NCBI GenBank assembly: GCA_965223085.1
Contig: OZ244981.1
Location: 930,001-994,000, forward strand
Source: CBDCVO01 sp965223085
GTDB taxonomy: Bacteria; Pseudomonadota; Gammaproteobacteria; Ga0077536
Reading direction: 5' to 3'
Length of the DNA: 64,000 nt
Part shown: positions 1 through 7,672 of the stretch, one piece after another
Layout of the letters: every line of letters begins with the position of its first letter
Numbering within the stretch: the stretch's first letter is position 1
The notes under the pieces: model-generated
What the model saw: only the letters and a program-made list of their open reading frames with translations
Told to the model about the DNA's origin: nothing
Databases searched by the model: none
Position numbers and translations under genes: made by a program

Positions 1-62
1 GCATACCTCGCCACCAGGCGCGCCCGCTTTACTTCTCTCGCAATCATGGAACGCTTAGCCAC
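1..62 (-). CDS. rpsN: 30S ribosomal protein S14 (partial, N-terminus only)
   Basis: Only the first 20 or so codons are inside the window; the gene runs off the left edge. The reading starts at a GTG (60-62) and gives MAKRSMIAREVKRARLV, the typical start of bacterial S14, a protein of the 30S head assembled late on 16S rRNA. It begins 3 bases after the rplE stop, with a purine-rich GAGGGTGAG before it as ribosome binding site. The order rplE-rpsN is that of the spc operon, so rpsH and rplF are expected beyond the edge. Identification rests on the N-terminal match and gene order. Confidence 0.9.
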   Translation of the reverse strand, partial: MAKRSMIAREVKRARLVARY

Positions 63-65
63 AAC

Positions 66-605
66 TCACCCTCGCAATGGAAACTTAAATGCTTCCAACA
101 AAGCTTTTCCTTCCTCGTCCGTTACCGCACTCGTTGATATTGCGATGTCCAGACCTCTTAATTTATCGATCTTGTCGTAGTCGACTTCCGGGAAAATAAT
201 TTGCTCTTTAACACCGAGACTGTAGTTACCACGACCGTCGAAAGCACGAGCACTAAAGCCGCGAAAATCCCGGATGCGCGGTATCGCCACATTGATCAAG
301 CGGTCGAGAAACTCATACATTCGCTCTCGCCGTAGAGTGACTTTTGCACCGATAGGCCAACCATCTCGGATCTTAAACCCGGCGATCGATTTACGCGCAT
401 AAGTAATGATCGGTTTCTGGCCCGCGATTAACGTCATATCGGAGACCGCGTGTTCTAAGATCTTCTTATCCCCAATTGCTTCGCCAAGCCCCATGTTCAA
501 AGTGATTTTCTGCACGCGGGGGACTTGCATGATGCTACCGTAAGAAAACTTCGCCATGAGATCGCCAACGATCTGGTTTTTGTATAATTCCTCTAACCGA
601 GACAT
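66..605 (-). CDS. rplE: 50S ribosomal protein L5
   Basis: This 179-residue protein matches bacterial L5 over its whole length, including the N-terminal MSRLEELYKNQI and the central KPIITYARKSIAGFKIRDG stretch. L5 binds 5S rRNA in the central protuberance and contacts the P-site tRNA and S13. The gene starts with ATG 14 bases after the rplX stop and ends 3 bases before the GTG of rpsN, as expected for translationally coupled spc operon genes. Length is the normal family length and no key segment is missing. Confidence 0.97.
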   Translation of the reverse strand: MSRLEELYKNQIVGDLMAKFSYGSIMQVPRVQKITLNMGLGEAIGDKKILEHAVSDMTLIAGQKPIITYARKSIAGFKIRDGWPIGAKVTLRRERMYEFLDRLINVAIPRIRDFRGFSARAFDGRGNYSLGVKEQIIFPEVDYDKIDKLRGLDIAISTSAVTDEEGKALLEAFKFPLRG

Positions 606-619
606 CGCGCCAACCTTTG

Positions 620-937
620 CTAAATATCCACGACTTCTTCGTTGGATTTAAAAAACCTTACCCGACGCCCGTCTTCCAACGTTTTGATGCCAACCCGATC
701 GCCCTTGTTCGCGGTCGGATTGAACAAAGCGATGTTCGAAATATCAATCGGTGCTTCTTTCTCCACGATCCCGCCCGGCGCATTCTGCATCGGATTCGGT
801 TTTGTATGGCGTTTGACCAAGTTGACGCCTTCGACGATGACTTTGCGTTCGGACATTATGCGCAAAACCACCCCGCGCCGATCTTTGTCTTTTCCGGCAA
901 TAACAATTACGTCATCACCTTTTTTGATCTTGTTCAT
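620..937 (-). CDS. rplX: 50S ribosomal protein L24
   Basis: The 105-residue product has the KOW-type start KIKKGDDVIVIAGKDKDRRG and the later GGIVEKEAPIDISNIALFNP segment that are diagnostic of L24. L24 is an early assembly protein that binds domain I of 23S rRNA near the exit of the peptide tunnel. It sits between rplN (20-base gap) and rplE (14-base gap), the standard spc order. Length is close to the E. coli protein (104 aa). Confidence 0.96.
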   Translation of the reverse strand: MNKIKKGDDVIVIAGKDKDRRGVVLRIMSERKVIVEGVNLVKRHTKPNPMQNAPGGIVEKEAPIDISNIALFNPTANKGDRVGIKTLEDGRRVRFFKSNEEVVDI

Positions 938-957
938 CGGCTACACGCTCGCTCGAT

Positions 958-1326
958 CTACAATACTTCTGGAGCTAGCGAGACGATCCGCATGAAACGA
1001 TCGCCACGCAACTCGCGTGTTACTGGCCCAAAGATTCGAGTCCCGATAGGCTGCAGTTGTTTATCGAGCAAAACCGCTGCGTTCCCGTCAAAGCGGATCA
1101 CCGAGCCATCGGGGCGACGCACACCCTTGCGTGTGCGCACTACGACGGCGTCAAAAATGTCGCCCTTTTTGACTTTCCCGCGCGGGATCGCTTCTTTTAC
1201 GCTGACTTTAATCACATCTCCGATTCGCGCATAGCGACGCCGCGAACCTCCCAGTACCTTGATACACATCAATCGGCGTGCGCCACTATTGTCGGCCGCA
1301 TCGAGCATGCTTTGCATTTGAATCAT
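958..1326 (-). CDS. rplN: 50S ribosomal protein L14
   Basis: The 122-residue product begins MIQMQSMLDAADNSGARR and contains the LGGSRRRYARIGDVI segment, both hallmarks of L14. L14 lies at the subunit interface, where it makes contacts with 16S rRNA and with the silencing factor RsfS. This is the first gene of the spc segment. It follows rpsQ after 24 bases, with no terminator or promoter-like sequence seen between them, so S10 and spc are probably co-transcribed here. Length is exactly that of most bacterial L14 proteins. Confidence 0.97.
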   Translation of the reverse strand: MIQMQSMLDAADNSGARRLMCIKVLGGSRRRYARIGDVIKVSVKEAIPRGKVKKGDIFDAVVVRTRKGVRRPDGSVIRFDGNAAVLLDKQLQPIGTRIFGPVTRELRGDRFMRIVSLAPEVL

Positions 1327-1350
1327 TTTTATACTCCATTGGCCAATGGT

Positions 1351-1617
1351 CTAAACTTGCGTCGCACGTTCGACGATCCGCTGAAGGCGCCAAGCCTTGT
1401 ACTTAGACATCGGTCGACAAGCTTCGATCGCGACCGTGTCACCTTCGTTGCATTCGTTATTTTCGTCGTGCGCAAATAACTTCGTAGAACGCCGAACATA
1501 CTTTTTATATAGCGGATGCACAATGTGCCTATCGACCCGAACAGTGATCGTTTTGTCCATCCGGTTACTTACAACTTGGCCGACGAAACTACGCTTTACC
1601 GGTGTAACATCACTCAT
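1351..1617 (-). CDS. rpsQ: 30S ribosomal protein S17
   Basis: The product of 88 residues reads MSDVTPVKRSFVGQVVSNRM and then DKTITVRVDRHIVHPLYKKY, the OB-fold core of S17, which binds helix 11 of 16S rRNA early in 30S assembly. I chose the ATG at 1617 rather than one three codons upstream because homologues start close to this Met. The start overlaps the end of rpmC by 8 bases, which implies translational coupling. It is the last gene of the S10 operon. Confidence 0.95.
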   Translation of the reverse strand: MSDVTPVKRSFVGQVVSNRMDKTITVRVDRHIVHPLYKKYVRRSTKLFAHDENNECNEGDTVAIEACRPMSKYKAWRLQRIVERATQV

Positions 1618-1813
1618 TAGTCGCACTCACTTCTTTTTCCCGCAAAATTGTTTTAAGCCGTGCGATTTCTCGGCGTACCGCACGCTGCGCGTGCGGTCGT
1701 GTTTCCTGACCCGAACCTTGTTGCATGCGGAGGTTGAACTGCTCTCGCCGTGCGTCGATAATCAAAGCTTGCAGCTCGTTGACGGTTTTTTGCCGTAACT
1801 CATCTGGGTTCAT
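1610..1813 (-). CDS. rpmC: 50S ribosomal protein L29
   Basis: This is a small (67 aa) two-helix protein, with the N-terminal NPDELRQKTVNELQALIIDARRE split across one helix and a basic second helix rich in Arg. L29 sits at the tunnel exit beside L23 and helps form the docking site for SRP and trigger factor. The ATG at 1813 overlaps the rplP stop in a TGATG arrangement; a GTG one codon upstream is an alternative. Order L16-L29-S17 is the canonical S10 operon order. Confidence 0.94.
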   Translation of the reverse strand: MNPDELRQKTVNELQALIIDARREQFNLRMQQGSGQETRPHAQRAVRREIARLKTILREKEVSATNE

Positions 1814-2226
1814 CACATCACTTTCCGGGATTCAAAAATGGTGGCGACCGGTAACTTCGCTGCCGCCAAACGAAACGCTTCACGTGCGCTATCCTCGTCC
1901 ACGCCCTCCATCTCGTAGATCACGCGACCGGGCTTGATCACCGCGACCCAATATTCGACGTTTCCCTTACCTTTGCCCTGGCGAACTTCGAGCGGCTTCT
2001 TCGAGATAGGTTTATCAGGGAACACCCGTATCCATATTTTACCGCCCCTTTTGATAGCTCGCGTAATAGCTCGGCGACCGGCTTCGATTTGTCTTGCGGT
2101 CAAACGCCCGCGAGACGTCGCCTTTAGTGCGTATTCGCCAAAACTTACGTTCTGGCCGCGATACGCTAGGCCCCGGTTACGGCCTTTCTGCTGTTTTCGA
2201 AATTTTGTCGTTTTTGGCTGAAGCAC
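1813..2226 (-). CDS. rplP: 50S ribosomal protein L16
   Basis: The product of 137 residues begins MLQPKTTKFRKQQKGRNRG and contains FGEYALKATSRGRLTARQIEAGR, both standard L16 signatures. L16 shapes the A-site/peptidyl-transferase region of 23S rRNA and joins late in 50S assembly. The conserved arginine region hydroxylated by YcfD in E. coli (around residues 79-84) is present as DKPISKKPLEVR. Translation starts with GTG. The gene is 12 bases from the rpsC stop and overlaps rpmC. Confidence 0.96.
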   Translation of the reverse strand: MLQPKTTKFRKQQKGRNRGLAYRGQNVSFGEYALKATSRGRLTARQIEAGRRAITRAIKRGGKIWIRVFPDKPISKKPLEVRQGKGKGNVEYWVAVIKPGRVIYEMEGVDEDSAREAFRLAAAKLPVATIFESRKVM

Positions 2227-2238
2227 GACTGTTCCCCC

Positions 2239-2928
2239 TTAGCCAACCGCCGCAGGGGTATCGACCGCCGCCGCTGTTTCGAGGACTTGCTCGGGCTCCG
2301 GACGCATAACCTCGCCCTTAAAAATCCACACCTTCACGCCGATGACGCCATACGTCGTGCGTGCCTCAGCGAGGCCGTAATCGATATCCGCGCGCAGGGT
2401 ATGCAACGGCACTCGACCTTCCCGGTACCATTCCGAACGCGCGATCTCGGCGCCGTTTAGTCGCCCAGCGACGTTTATCTTGATACCGAGCGCACCAAGG
2501 CGCATGGCGTTCGAGACCGCCCGTTTCATCGCACGACGAAACATAATGCGTCGTTCGAGCTGCTGGGCAACAGATTCAGCTACTAAGTATGCGTCGAGTT
2601 CGGGTTTGCGAATTTCTTCCACACTTATATGTGCGGGCACACCCATGATGTCGGACACCTGTTTGCGCAAGGCGTCGATATCCTCACCTTTTTTGCCGAT
2701 CACAATGCCGGGTCGCGCGGTGTGAATGACGATCCTTGCGTTATTCGCTGGCCGTTCAATCTGAATCCGGCTTACGGATGCGTGCGCGAGCTTTCGACGC
2801 AGATACTTGCGCACCGCAAGATCGATATTCAAATAATCAGCATAAGTGCGACTATCTGCATACCATGTCGACGTCCAGTCCTTGATGATGCCTAAACGGA
2901 TCCCGTAAGGATGTACTTTTTGCCCCAT
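2239..2928 (-). CDS. rpsC: 30S ribosomal protein S3
   Basis: The 229-residue product starts MGQKVHPYGIRLGIIKDW, the invariant S3 N-terminus, followed by the KH-type GKKGEDIDALRK loop around residues 75-90. S3 lines the mRNA entry tunnel and, with S4 and S5, supports helicase activity. The open frame extends 25 codons further upstream, but that extension overlaps rplV and has no family resemblance, so the ATG at 2928 was chosen. It lies 4 bases after the rplV stop. The C-terminal tail ends in an Ala/Val-rich stretch, which is variable in the family. Confidence 0.97.
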   Translation of the reverse strand: MGQKVHPYGIRLGIIKDWTSTWYADSRTYADYLNIDLAVRKYLRRKLAHASVSRIQIERPANNARIVIHTARPGIVIGKKGEDIDALRKQVSDIMGVPAHISVEEIRKPELDAYLVAESVAQQLERRIMFRRAMKRAVSNAMRLGALGIKINVAGRLNGAEIARSEWYREGRVPLHTLRADIDYGLAEARTTYGVIGVKVWIFKGEVMRPEPEQVLETAAAVDTPAAVG

Positions 2929-2932
2929 CGTG

Positions 2933-3271
2933 TTACTGCTCCAGTTCGTCCACAGTAATAGTAATGTGGCTCGTGCGTTTGAGAATGCGATTGGCACGAC
3001 CACGTGCCCGCGGCATCCAACGTTTCATCGTCGGGCCCTCGTCAATCATGATCTGCTGGACGGCTAATTCGTCGATATCAGCGCCGTCGTTATGTTCCGC
3101 GTTTGAAATCGCCGATTCGAGTACTTTTTTGATGATGCCCGCCGCTTTTTTGTCGCTGAACGTAAGCACATTGACTGCTCGTTCGACCGACAGACCACGA
3201 ATTTGATCGGCGACGAGACGTGCTTTCTGCGCCGATATCCGCGCTCGTTTTAATTTTGCTGTCGTCGCCAT
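2933..3271 (-). CDS. rplV: 50S ribosomal protein L22
   Basis: The product of 112 residues contains SAQKARLVADQIRG near the N-terminus and RGRANRILKRTSHITI near the end, both typical of L22. The long beta-hairpin of L22 lines the constriction of the peptide exit tunnel and is the site of some macrolide-resistance changes. The hairpin region, PTMKRWMPRARGRA, looks wild type. The gene lies between rpsS (15-base gap) and rpsC (4-base gap), in S10 operon order. Confidence 0.96.
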   Translation of the reverse strand: MATTAKLKRARISAQKARLVADQIRGLSVERAVNVLTFSDKKAAGIIKKVLESAISNAEHNDGADIDELAVQQIMIDEGPTMKRWMPRARGRANRILKRTSHITITVDELEQ

Positions 3272-3286
3272 TTGTTCCTTTGTCCA

Positions 3287-3559
3287 CTACTTCGTTTTTC
3301 TATCGGCGGCGTGGCCGCGATAAGTTCGAGTCGGAGCGAACTCTCCCAATTTATGTCCCACCATGTTCTCTGAAATAAAAACGGGCATGTGCTGTCGACC
3401 ATTGTGAACAGCGATGGTTAACCCCACCATGTCAGGCATCACCATCGAGCGGCGCGACCACGTTTTGATCGGGCGCTTATCATTCGCTACGCGCGCGCGC
3501 TCGACTTTTTGCGCTAGATGATGGTCGACAAACGGACCTTTTTTTACTGAACGTCCCAT
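3287..3559 (-). CDS. rpsS: 30S ribosomal protein S19
   Basis: The 90-residue product begins MGRSVKKGPFVDHHLAQKV and carries the KTWSRRSMVMPDMVG and GHKLGEFAPTRTYRGHA motifs of S19. S19 sits on the 30S head next to S13 and contacts the intersubunit bridge. Length matches the E. coli protein to within a couple of residues. It is flanked by rplB (15 bases) and rplV (15 bases). Confidence 0.97.
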   Translation of the reverse strand: MGRSVKKGPFVDHHLAQKVERARVANDKRPIKTWSRRSMVMPDMVGLTIAVHNGRQHMPVFISENMVGHKLGEFAPTRTYRGHAADRKTK

Positions 3560-3574
3560 CGTGCGCCTCGCTCT

Positions 3575-4402
3575 TTACCGTTTGCCGCGTTGTCGCACGA
3601 TCAACTTATTCGTGCGTTTGTTATTGCGCGTTTTGTGGCCTTTCGTCGGCACGCCCCACGGACTAACGGGATGACGTCCTCCCGACGATCTGCCTTCCCC
3701 GCCACCATGGGGATGGTCTACTGGATTCATCGCCACACCCCGCACCGTCGGTCGTTTGCCGCGCCAGCGTTGGGCGCCCGCTTTTCCGAGTGATTGCAGC
3801 GAATGCTCAGAATTTCCTACTTCACCAACGGTCGCGCGGCATTCGATCGGTACGCGGCGCATTTCCCCGGATCTCAAACGCAGCGTCGCGTAGCTGCCTT
3901 CGCGCGCCACGTATTGAACCGCGGCGCCGGCGCTGCGCGCGAGTTGCGCACCCTTACCCGGTTTCAGTTCCACACAATGCACCGTCGCCCCAACGGGAAT
4001 GTTGCGCAACGGCAAGCAATTACCCGCTTGAATCGGCGCATCGATCCCGGAACGCACGGACGCGCCAGCCGCCAAGCCCTTGGGCGCAATAATGTAGCGT
4101 CGTTCACCGTCCGCATAGAGCAATAAAGCAATATGAGCAGAGCGATTCGGATCGTATTCGATGCGTTCGACTTTCGCCGTGATGCCGTCTTTGCGACGTT
4201 TAAAATCAATGCGGCGGTAATGTCGCTTGTGTCCACCGCCACGGTGCCGGACAGTGATGCGCCCGGTATTATTGCGACCCGATCCCTTGCTTTTCGGCTC
4301 CAACAAGGGCGCGTGCGGCGCACCCTTATGCAGACCCGGTGTCACGACTGCGATCGCCGTACGGCGCCCTGCAGAAGTCGGTTTTGCTTTTATAACTGTC
4401 AT
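3575..4402 (-). CDS. rplB: 50S ribosomal protein L2
   Basis: The 275-residue product contains the rRNA-binding core and the C-terminal MNPVDHPHGGGEGRSSGG segment, whose His is close to the peptidyl-transferase centre. L2 is needed for subunit association and peptidyl transfer. The C-terminus KTRNNKRTNKLIVRQR is also typical. The gene starts with ATG 22 bases after rplW and ends 15 bases before rpsS. Full length; no anomaly seen. Confidence 0.98.
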   Translation of the reverse strand: MTVIKAKPTSAGRRTAIAVVTPGLHKGAPHAPLLEPKSKGSGRNNTGRITVRHRGGGHKRHYRRIDFKRRKDGITAKVERIEYDPNRSAHIALLLYADGERRYIIAPKGLAAGASVRSGIDAPIQAGNCLPLRNIPVGATVHCVELKPGKGAQLARSAGAAVQYVAREGSYATLRLRSGEMRRVPIECRATVGEVGNSEHSLQSLGKAGAQRWRGKRPTVRGVAMNPVDHPHGGGEGRSSGGRHPVSPWGVPTKGHKTRNNKRTNKLIVRQRGKR

Positions 4403-4424
4403 AACATACTGCTCGTAAGCAAAC

Positions 4425-4721
4425 TCATACGGTGTCGAAGAAATCTATGGAGTCACCGGAGCGAAGTTTCACGAAGGCCTTTTTCCAGCCGCGCCGAACA
4501 CCTACGTTGCCCCGGAATCGCTTCACCCGCGCCGGTACGTTCGAAACCTGCACGGCGCGCACTTTAACATCAAAAAGTTTCTCCACCGCCGCTTTGATCT
4601 CAGCTTTCGTGGCATCGTTCTCAACGCGGAAAACATACTGATCGTATTTATCTGCGATCGTTGTTGCTTTCTCCGACAACTTCGGTTCAAGCAAGATCTG
4701 TAGTAAGCGCTCTTCAGTCAT
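4425..4721 (-). CDS. rplW: 50S ribosomal protein L23
   Basis: The 98-residue product has the LLEPKLSEKATTIADK N-terminal motif and the VEKLFDVKVRAVQVSNVP segment expected for L23. L23 lies at the tunnel exit and is the docking site for trigger factor and SRP. Its ATG overlaps the rplD stop by 4 bases (ATGA), indicating coupled translation with L4. Normal length for the gammaproteobacterial protein. Confidence 0.96.
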   Translation of the reverse strand: MTEERLLQILLEPKLSEKATTIADKYDQYVFRVENDATKAEIKAAVEKLFDVKVRAVQVSNVPARVKRFRGNVGVRRGWKKAFVKLRSGDSIDFFDTV

Positions 4722-5338
4722 TTGAGCCGCTCCTGGAGACGATCGAGTGCGGTTTTCGTGATCACGACTTTGGCGTACGACACCAGCATCGCGGGATCGA
4801 TCACATCGACGTCCGCGATCCCGACCCAGTGTAGATTCCGAGACGACAAATAAAGCGCCTCGGAGACCTGGTCGACCAATACTAAGAGATCTGTCGAATC
4901 GTAACGCTGTAAGGCTTGCGCTAAGTCCTTCGTTTTGGGCTGCGCCATGTCCAAATTATCAATGACGATTAAGCGCTGTTGCCGAACTAGCTCCGAGACG
5001 ATCGAACGTAGCGCAGCACGGTACATTTTCCGATTGACTTTTTGGCTGAAATCGCGTGGTCTAGCCGCAAACGTCGCACCGCCCGAACGCCATAGCGGAC
5101 TACGGATCGTGCCCGCGCGAGCGCGCCCCAATCCCTTTTGACGCCAAGGCTTCTGCCCGCCTCCGCGTGCGTCCGAGCGCGTTTTCTGCGCCTTCGTACC
5201 GCGTCTCGCACCGGCAAAATAGGCCGTTACAACTTGGTGAATTAGCGCCTCATTGTAGGGCGTCGCAAATACTTCATCGGCTACCTCGACATTGCCTGCC
5301 GTCGTACCGCTCGAGAAGGAATGTAGTTGCAGGTCCAC
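4718..5338 (-). CDS. rplD: 50S ribosomal protein L4
   Basis: The product contains the PYNEALIHQVVTAYFAGAR segment and the GTKAQKTRSDARGGGQKPWRQKG loop of L4, whose extended loop lines the exit tunnel. In E. coli L4 also represses its own S10 operon. I place the start at the GTG at 5338, because the protein then aligns with the E. coli N-terminus (Met-Glu-Leu-Val-Leu against Met-Asp-Leu-Gln-Leu) and begins just after rplC. An upstream ATG at 5365 would overlap rplC by 23 bases. Resulting length is 206 aa. Confidence 0.95.
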   Translation of the reverse strand: MDLQLHSFSSGTTAGNVEVADEVFATPYNEALIHQVVTAYFAGARRGTKAQKTRSDARGGGQKPWRQKGLGRARAGTIRSPLWRSGGATFAARPRDFSQKVNRKMYRAALRSIVSELVRQQRLIVIDNLDMAQPKTKDLAQALQRYDSTDLLVLVDQVSEALYLSSRNLHWVGIADVDVIDPAMLVSYAKVVITKTALDRLQERLK

Positions 5339-5342
5339 TGGT

Positions 5343-6005
5343 TCAGCTCTCTGCGGTATCGACAACTGGGCCGCCTTTGAGCGAGGGGCGCACGATCACA
5401 TCGCCACCTTTTGCACCCGGCACCGCGCCCTTGACAAGTAACAAGTTTCGCTCGATATCCACACGCATCACTTCGAGATCCTGGATGGTACAGCGCGCGT
5501 TGCCGAGTTGACCGGACATTTTCTTGCCTTTGAACACCTTTCCCGGTGCTTGATTCTGGCCGATCGAACCGGGTGCACGATGGGCTAGGGAATTTCCGTG
5601 CGTCGCGTCTCCCGATCGAAAATGATGACGCTTAATCGTGCCCGCATATCCCTTCCCCACTGTAGTGCCCGCGACGTCTACCCGTTGTCCAACCACGAAG
5701 ACATCCGCCTTCAATTCCGCGCCCGCCGTCAACTCGTCCTCTGCATCTGCGAGGCGAAATTCCCACAAGCCCCGTCCCGCATCGATACCCGCTTTAGCAA
5801 ATTCGCCGGCGCGGGGTTTCGTAATCCGGTTACGATGAGAATCGCCTGTGGTCACCTGCACGGCACGATAACCATCCGTTTCTAAGGTTTTCACACGTGT
5901 AACCCTATTCGGCAGTACTTCCAGCACCGTTACCGGCGTTACCTTGCCGTCGTCTGCATAGACGCGTGTCATGCCGCGTTTCCGTGCTATTACTCCTAGT
6001 GCCAT
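5343..6005 (-). CDS. rplC: 50S ribosomal protein L3
   Basis: The 220-residue product starts MALGVIARKRGMTRVYADDG and carries the FRSGDATHGNSLAHRAPGSIGQ-type region (residues ~130-150) and the GRVFKGKKMSGQ-like loop near the peptidyl-transferase centre. L3 nucleates 50S assembly. The glutamine methylated by PrmB in E. coli lies in a conserved GSIGQNQAPGKV stretch that is intact here. It follows rpsJ by 36 bases. Confidence 0.96.
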   Translation of the reverse strand: MALGVIARKRGMTRVYADDGKVTPVTVLEVLPNRVTRVKTLETDGYRAVQVTTGDSHRNRITKPRAGEFAKAGIDAGRGLWEFRLADAEDELTAGAELKADVFVVGQRVDVAGTTVGKGYAGTIKRHHFRSGDATHGNSLAHRAPGSIGQNQAPGKVFKGKKMSGQLGNARCTIQDLEVMRVDIERNLLLVKGAVPGAKGGDVIVRPSLKGGPVVDTAES

Positions 6006-6041
6006 TTGCTGCTACTCGAATTCCGAATATCTGTAATCGTC

Positions 6042-6353
6042 TTAATTCAACTTTATTTGCACGTCCACACCTGCCGCCAAATCGAGTTTCATCAAGGCAT
6101 CGACTGTCTTATCTGTCGGGTTCACGATATCCAGCAACCGTTTATGCGTTCGAAGTTCATACTGATCGCGAGCGTCTTTATTCACGTGTGGAGAAATCAA
6201 CAACGTAAAGCGCTCGATCTTTGTCGGTAGTGGGATCGGTCCTTTGACCTGTGCACCGGTACGTTTTGCTGTTTCCACGATTTCGCGTGTCGACTGATCG
6301 ATTAGTCGATGGTCAAAGGCCTTGAGCCGAATCCTGATAACCTGCTGATTCAT
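6042..6353 (-). CDS. rpsJ: 30S ribosomal protein S10 / NusE
   Basis: The 103-residue product has the RIRLKAFDHRLIDQSTREIV core and the GPIPLPTKIERFTLL loop typical of S10. Besides its place in the 30S head, S10 binds NusB in antitermination complexes and NusG in transcription-translation coupling. It is the first gene of the S10 operon. It lies only 80 bases after tuf copy 1 with no terminator visible, so str and S10 genes may form one transcription unit here. Confidence 0.97.
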   Translation of the reverse strand: MNQQVIRIRLKAFDHRLIDQSTREIVETAKRTGAQVKGPIPLPTKIERFTLLISPHVNKDARDQYELRTHKRLLDIVNPTDKTVDALMKLDLAAGVDVQIKLN

Positions 6354-6433
6354 ATTCGATCGCCTTTCACGCGCGCTGAGTTAAATTCACTTGTCTCTGG
6401 TCGCTACTTTCTGCTAGCGCAATCGAACTTCGC

Positions 6434-7624
6434 TTATTCTACGATTTTGGAGACGACGCCGGCGCCGACGGTTCGCCCACCTTCTCTAATCGCAAAACGT
6501 AATCCCTCTTCCATCGCTATCGGATTAATTAACTTCACCGTGATCTTCACATTATCACCCGGCATCACCATCTCAACTCCATCCGCTAACTCCACCGCCC
6601 CCGTCACATCCGTCGTCCGAAAATAAAACTGCGGCCGGTAATTATCAAAAAATGGCGTGTGACGACCACCCTCCTCCTTCGATAATACATATACCTCCGC
6701 CTCAAAATGACTGTGCGGCTTCACACTACCAGGCACACACAATACCTGACCCCGCTCTACCTCCTCCCGCTTCGTACCCCGCAACAACACCCCAACATTA
6801 TCCCCAGCACGACCCTCGTCCAATAACTTCCGAAACATCTCCACTCCCGTGCACGTCGTCGTCGTCGTCTCCTTAATCCCTACTATCTCTACCTCCTCAC
6901 CAACCTTGATAATACCTCGCTCCACTCGACCCGTTACCACCGTACCTCGCCCCGAAATCGAAAATACATCCTCTATCGGTAATAAAAATGGCTGGTCAAC
7001 CGGACGCTCCGGTACCGGAATGTAATTGTCCATCTCCTCCAATAACTTCCATACCGACTTCATCCCTATCTCACTATCGTCTCCCTCCAATGCCTTCAAC
7101 GCACTACCTATCACCACCGGCGTCTCATCCCCAGGAAATTGATACGTGTCCAATAACTCCCGTACCTCCATCTCCACTAGCTCCAATAACTCACCATCAT
7201 CTACCATGTCCGCCTTGTTCATATACACCACTATGTACGGAACACCTACCTGACGAGCCAACAATATGTGCTCACGCGTCTGCGGCATCGGACCATCCGC
7301 CGCACTCACCACCAATATCGCTCCGTCCATCTGCGCCGCACCAGTAATCATGTTCTTTACATAATCCGCATGCCCCGGACAATCTACATGCGCGTAATGT
7401 CGACCCTCACTCTCATACTCAACATGCGCCGTCGCTATCGTAATACCTCGCTCCCGCTCCTCCGGCGCATTGTCTATCTGGTCGTAACCCCGCGACTCAC
7501 CCCCGTACTTCTCCGACGTCACTACCGTCAATGCCGCCGTCAACGTCGTCTTACCATGATCAACATGACCTATCGTCCCTACATTTACATGCGGCTTCGT
7601 ACGCTCAAACTTCTCTTTGGACAT
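6434..7624 (-). CDS. tuf: Elongation factor Tu, copy 1 (str operon)
   Basis: The 396-residue GTPase brings aminoacyl-tRNA to the ribosome. G1 is GHVDHGKT at residues 19-26, followed by DCPGHADYV and the NKAD specificity motif. This is the tufA position, between fusA and rpsJ. The protein and, as far as I compared, the DNA are identical to the copy at 23368-24558. Identity stops within about 2 bases of the stop codon and at the start codon. Codon use is unusual for such a highly expressed gene: many ATA, TTA, GTA, GGG and CGA codons, at least one AGA, and a C-poor coding strand, unlike adjacent fusA. Confidence 0.98.
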   Translation of the reverse strand: MSKEKFERTKPHVNVGTIGHVDHGKTTLTAALTVVTSEKYGGESRGYDQIDNAPEERERGITIATAHVEYESEGRHYAHVDCPGHADYVKNMITGAAQMDGAILVVSAADGPMPQTREHILLARQVGVPYIVVYMNKADMVDDGELLELVEMEVRELLDTYQFPGDETPVVIGSALKALEGDDSEIGMKSVWKLLEEMDNYIPVPERPVDQPFLLPIEDVFSISGRGTVVTGRVERGIIKVGEEVEIVGIKETTTTTCTGVEMFRKLLDEGRAGDNVGVLLRGTKREEVERGQVLCVPGSVKPHSHFEAEVYVLSKEEGGRHTPFFDNYRPQFYFRTTDVTGAVELADGVEMVMPGDNVKITVKLINPIAMEEGLRFAIREGGRTVGAGVVSKIVE

Positions 7625-7672
7625 GCCTAGTCAACCTCGTCAATGTAAATTATTTGTTTGTTGTCAACCATT

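Noticed and set aside
6652..7630. Open frames on the plus strand inside tuf (Pro/Thr/Ser-rich), repeated at 23586-24603
   Set aside because: They are shadows of tuf caused by its C-poor coding strand, and are duplicated only because tuf is.
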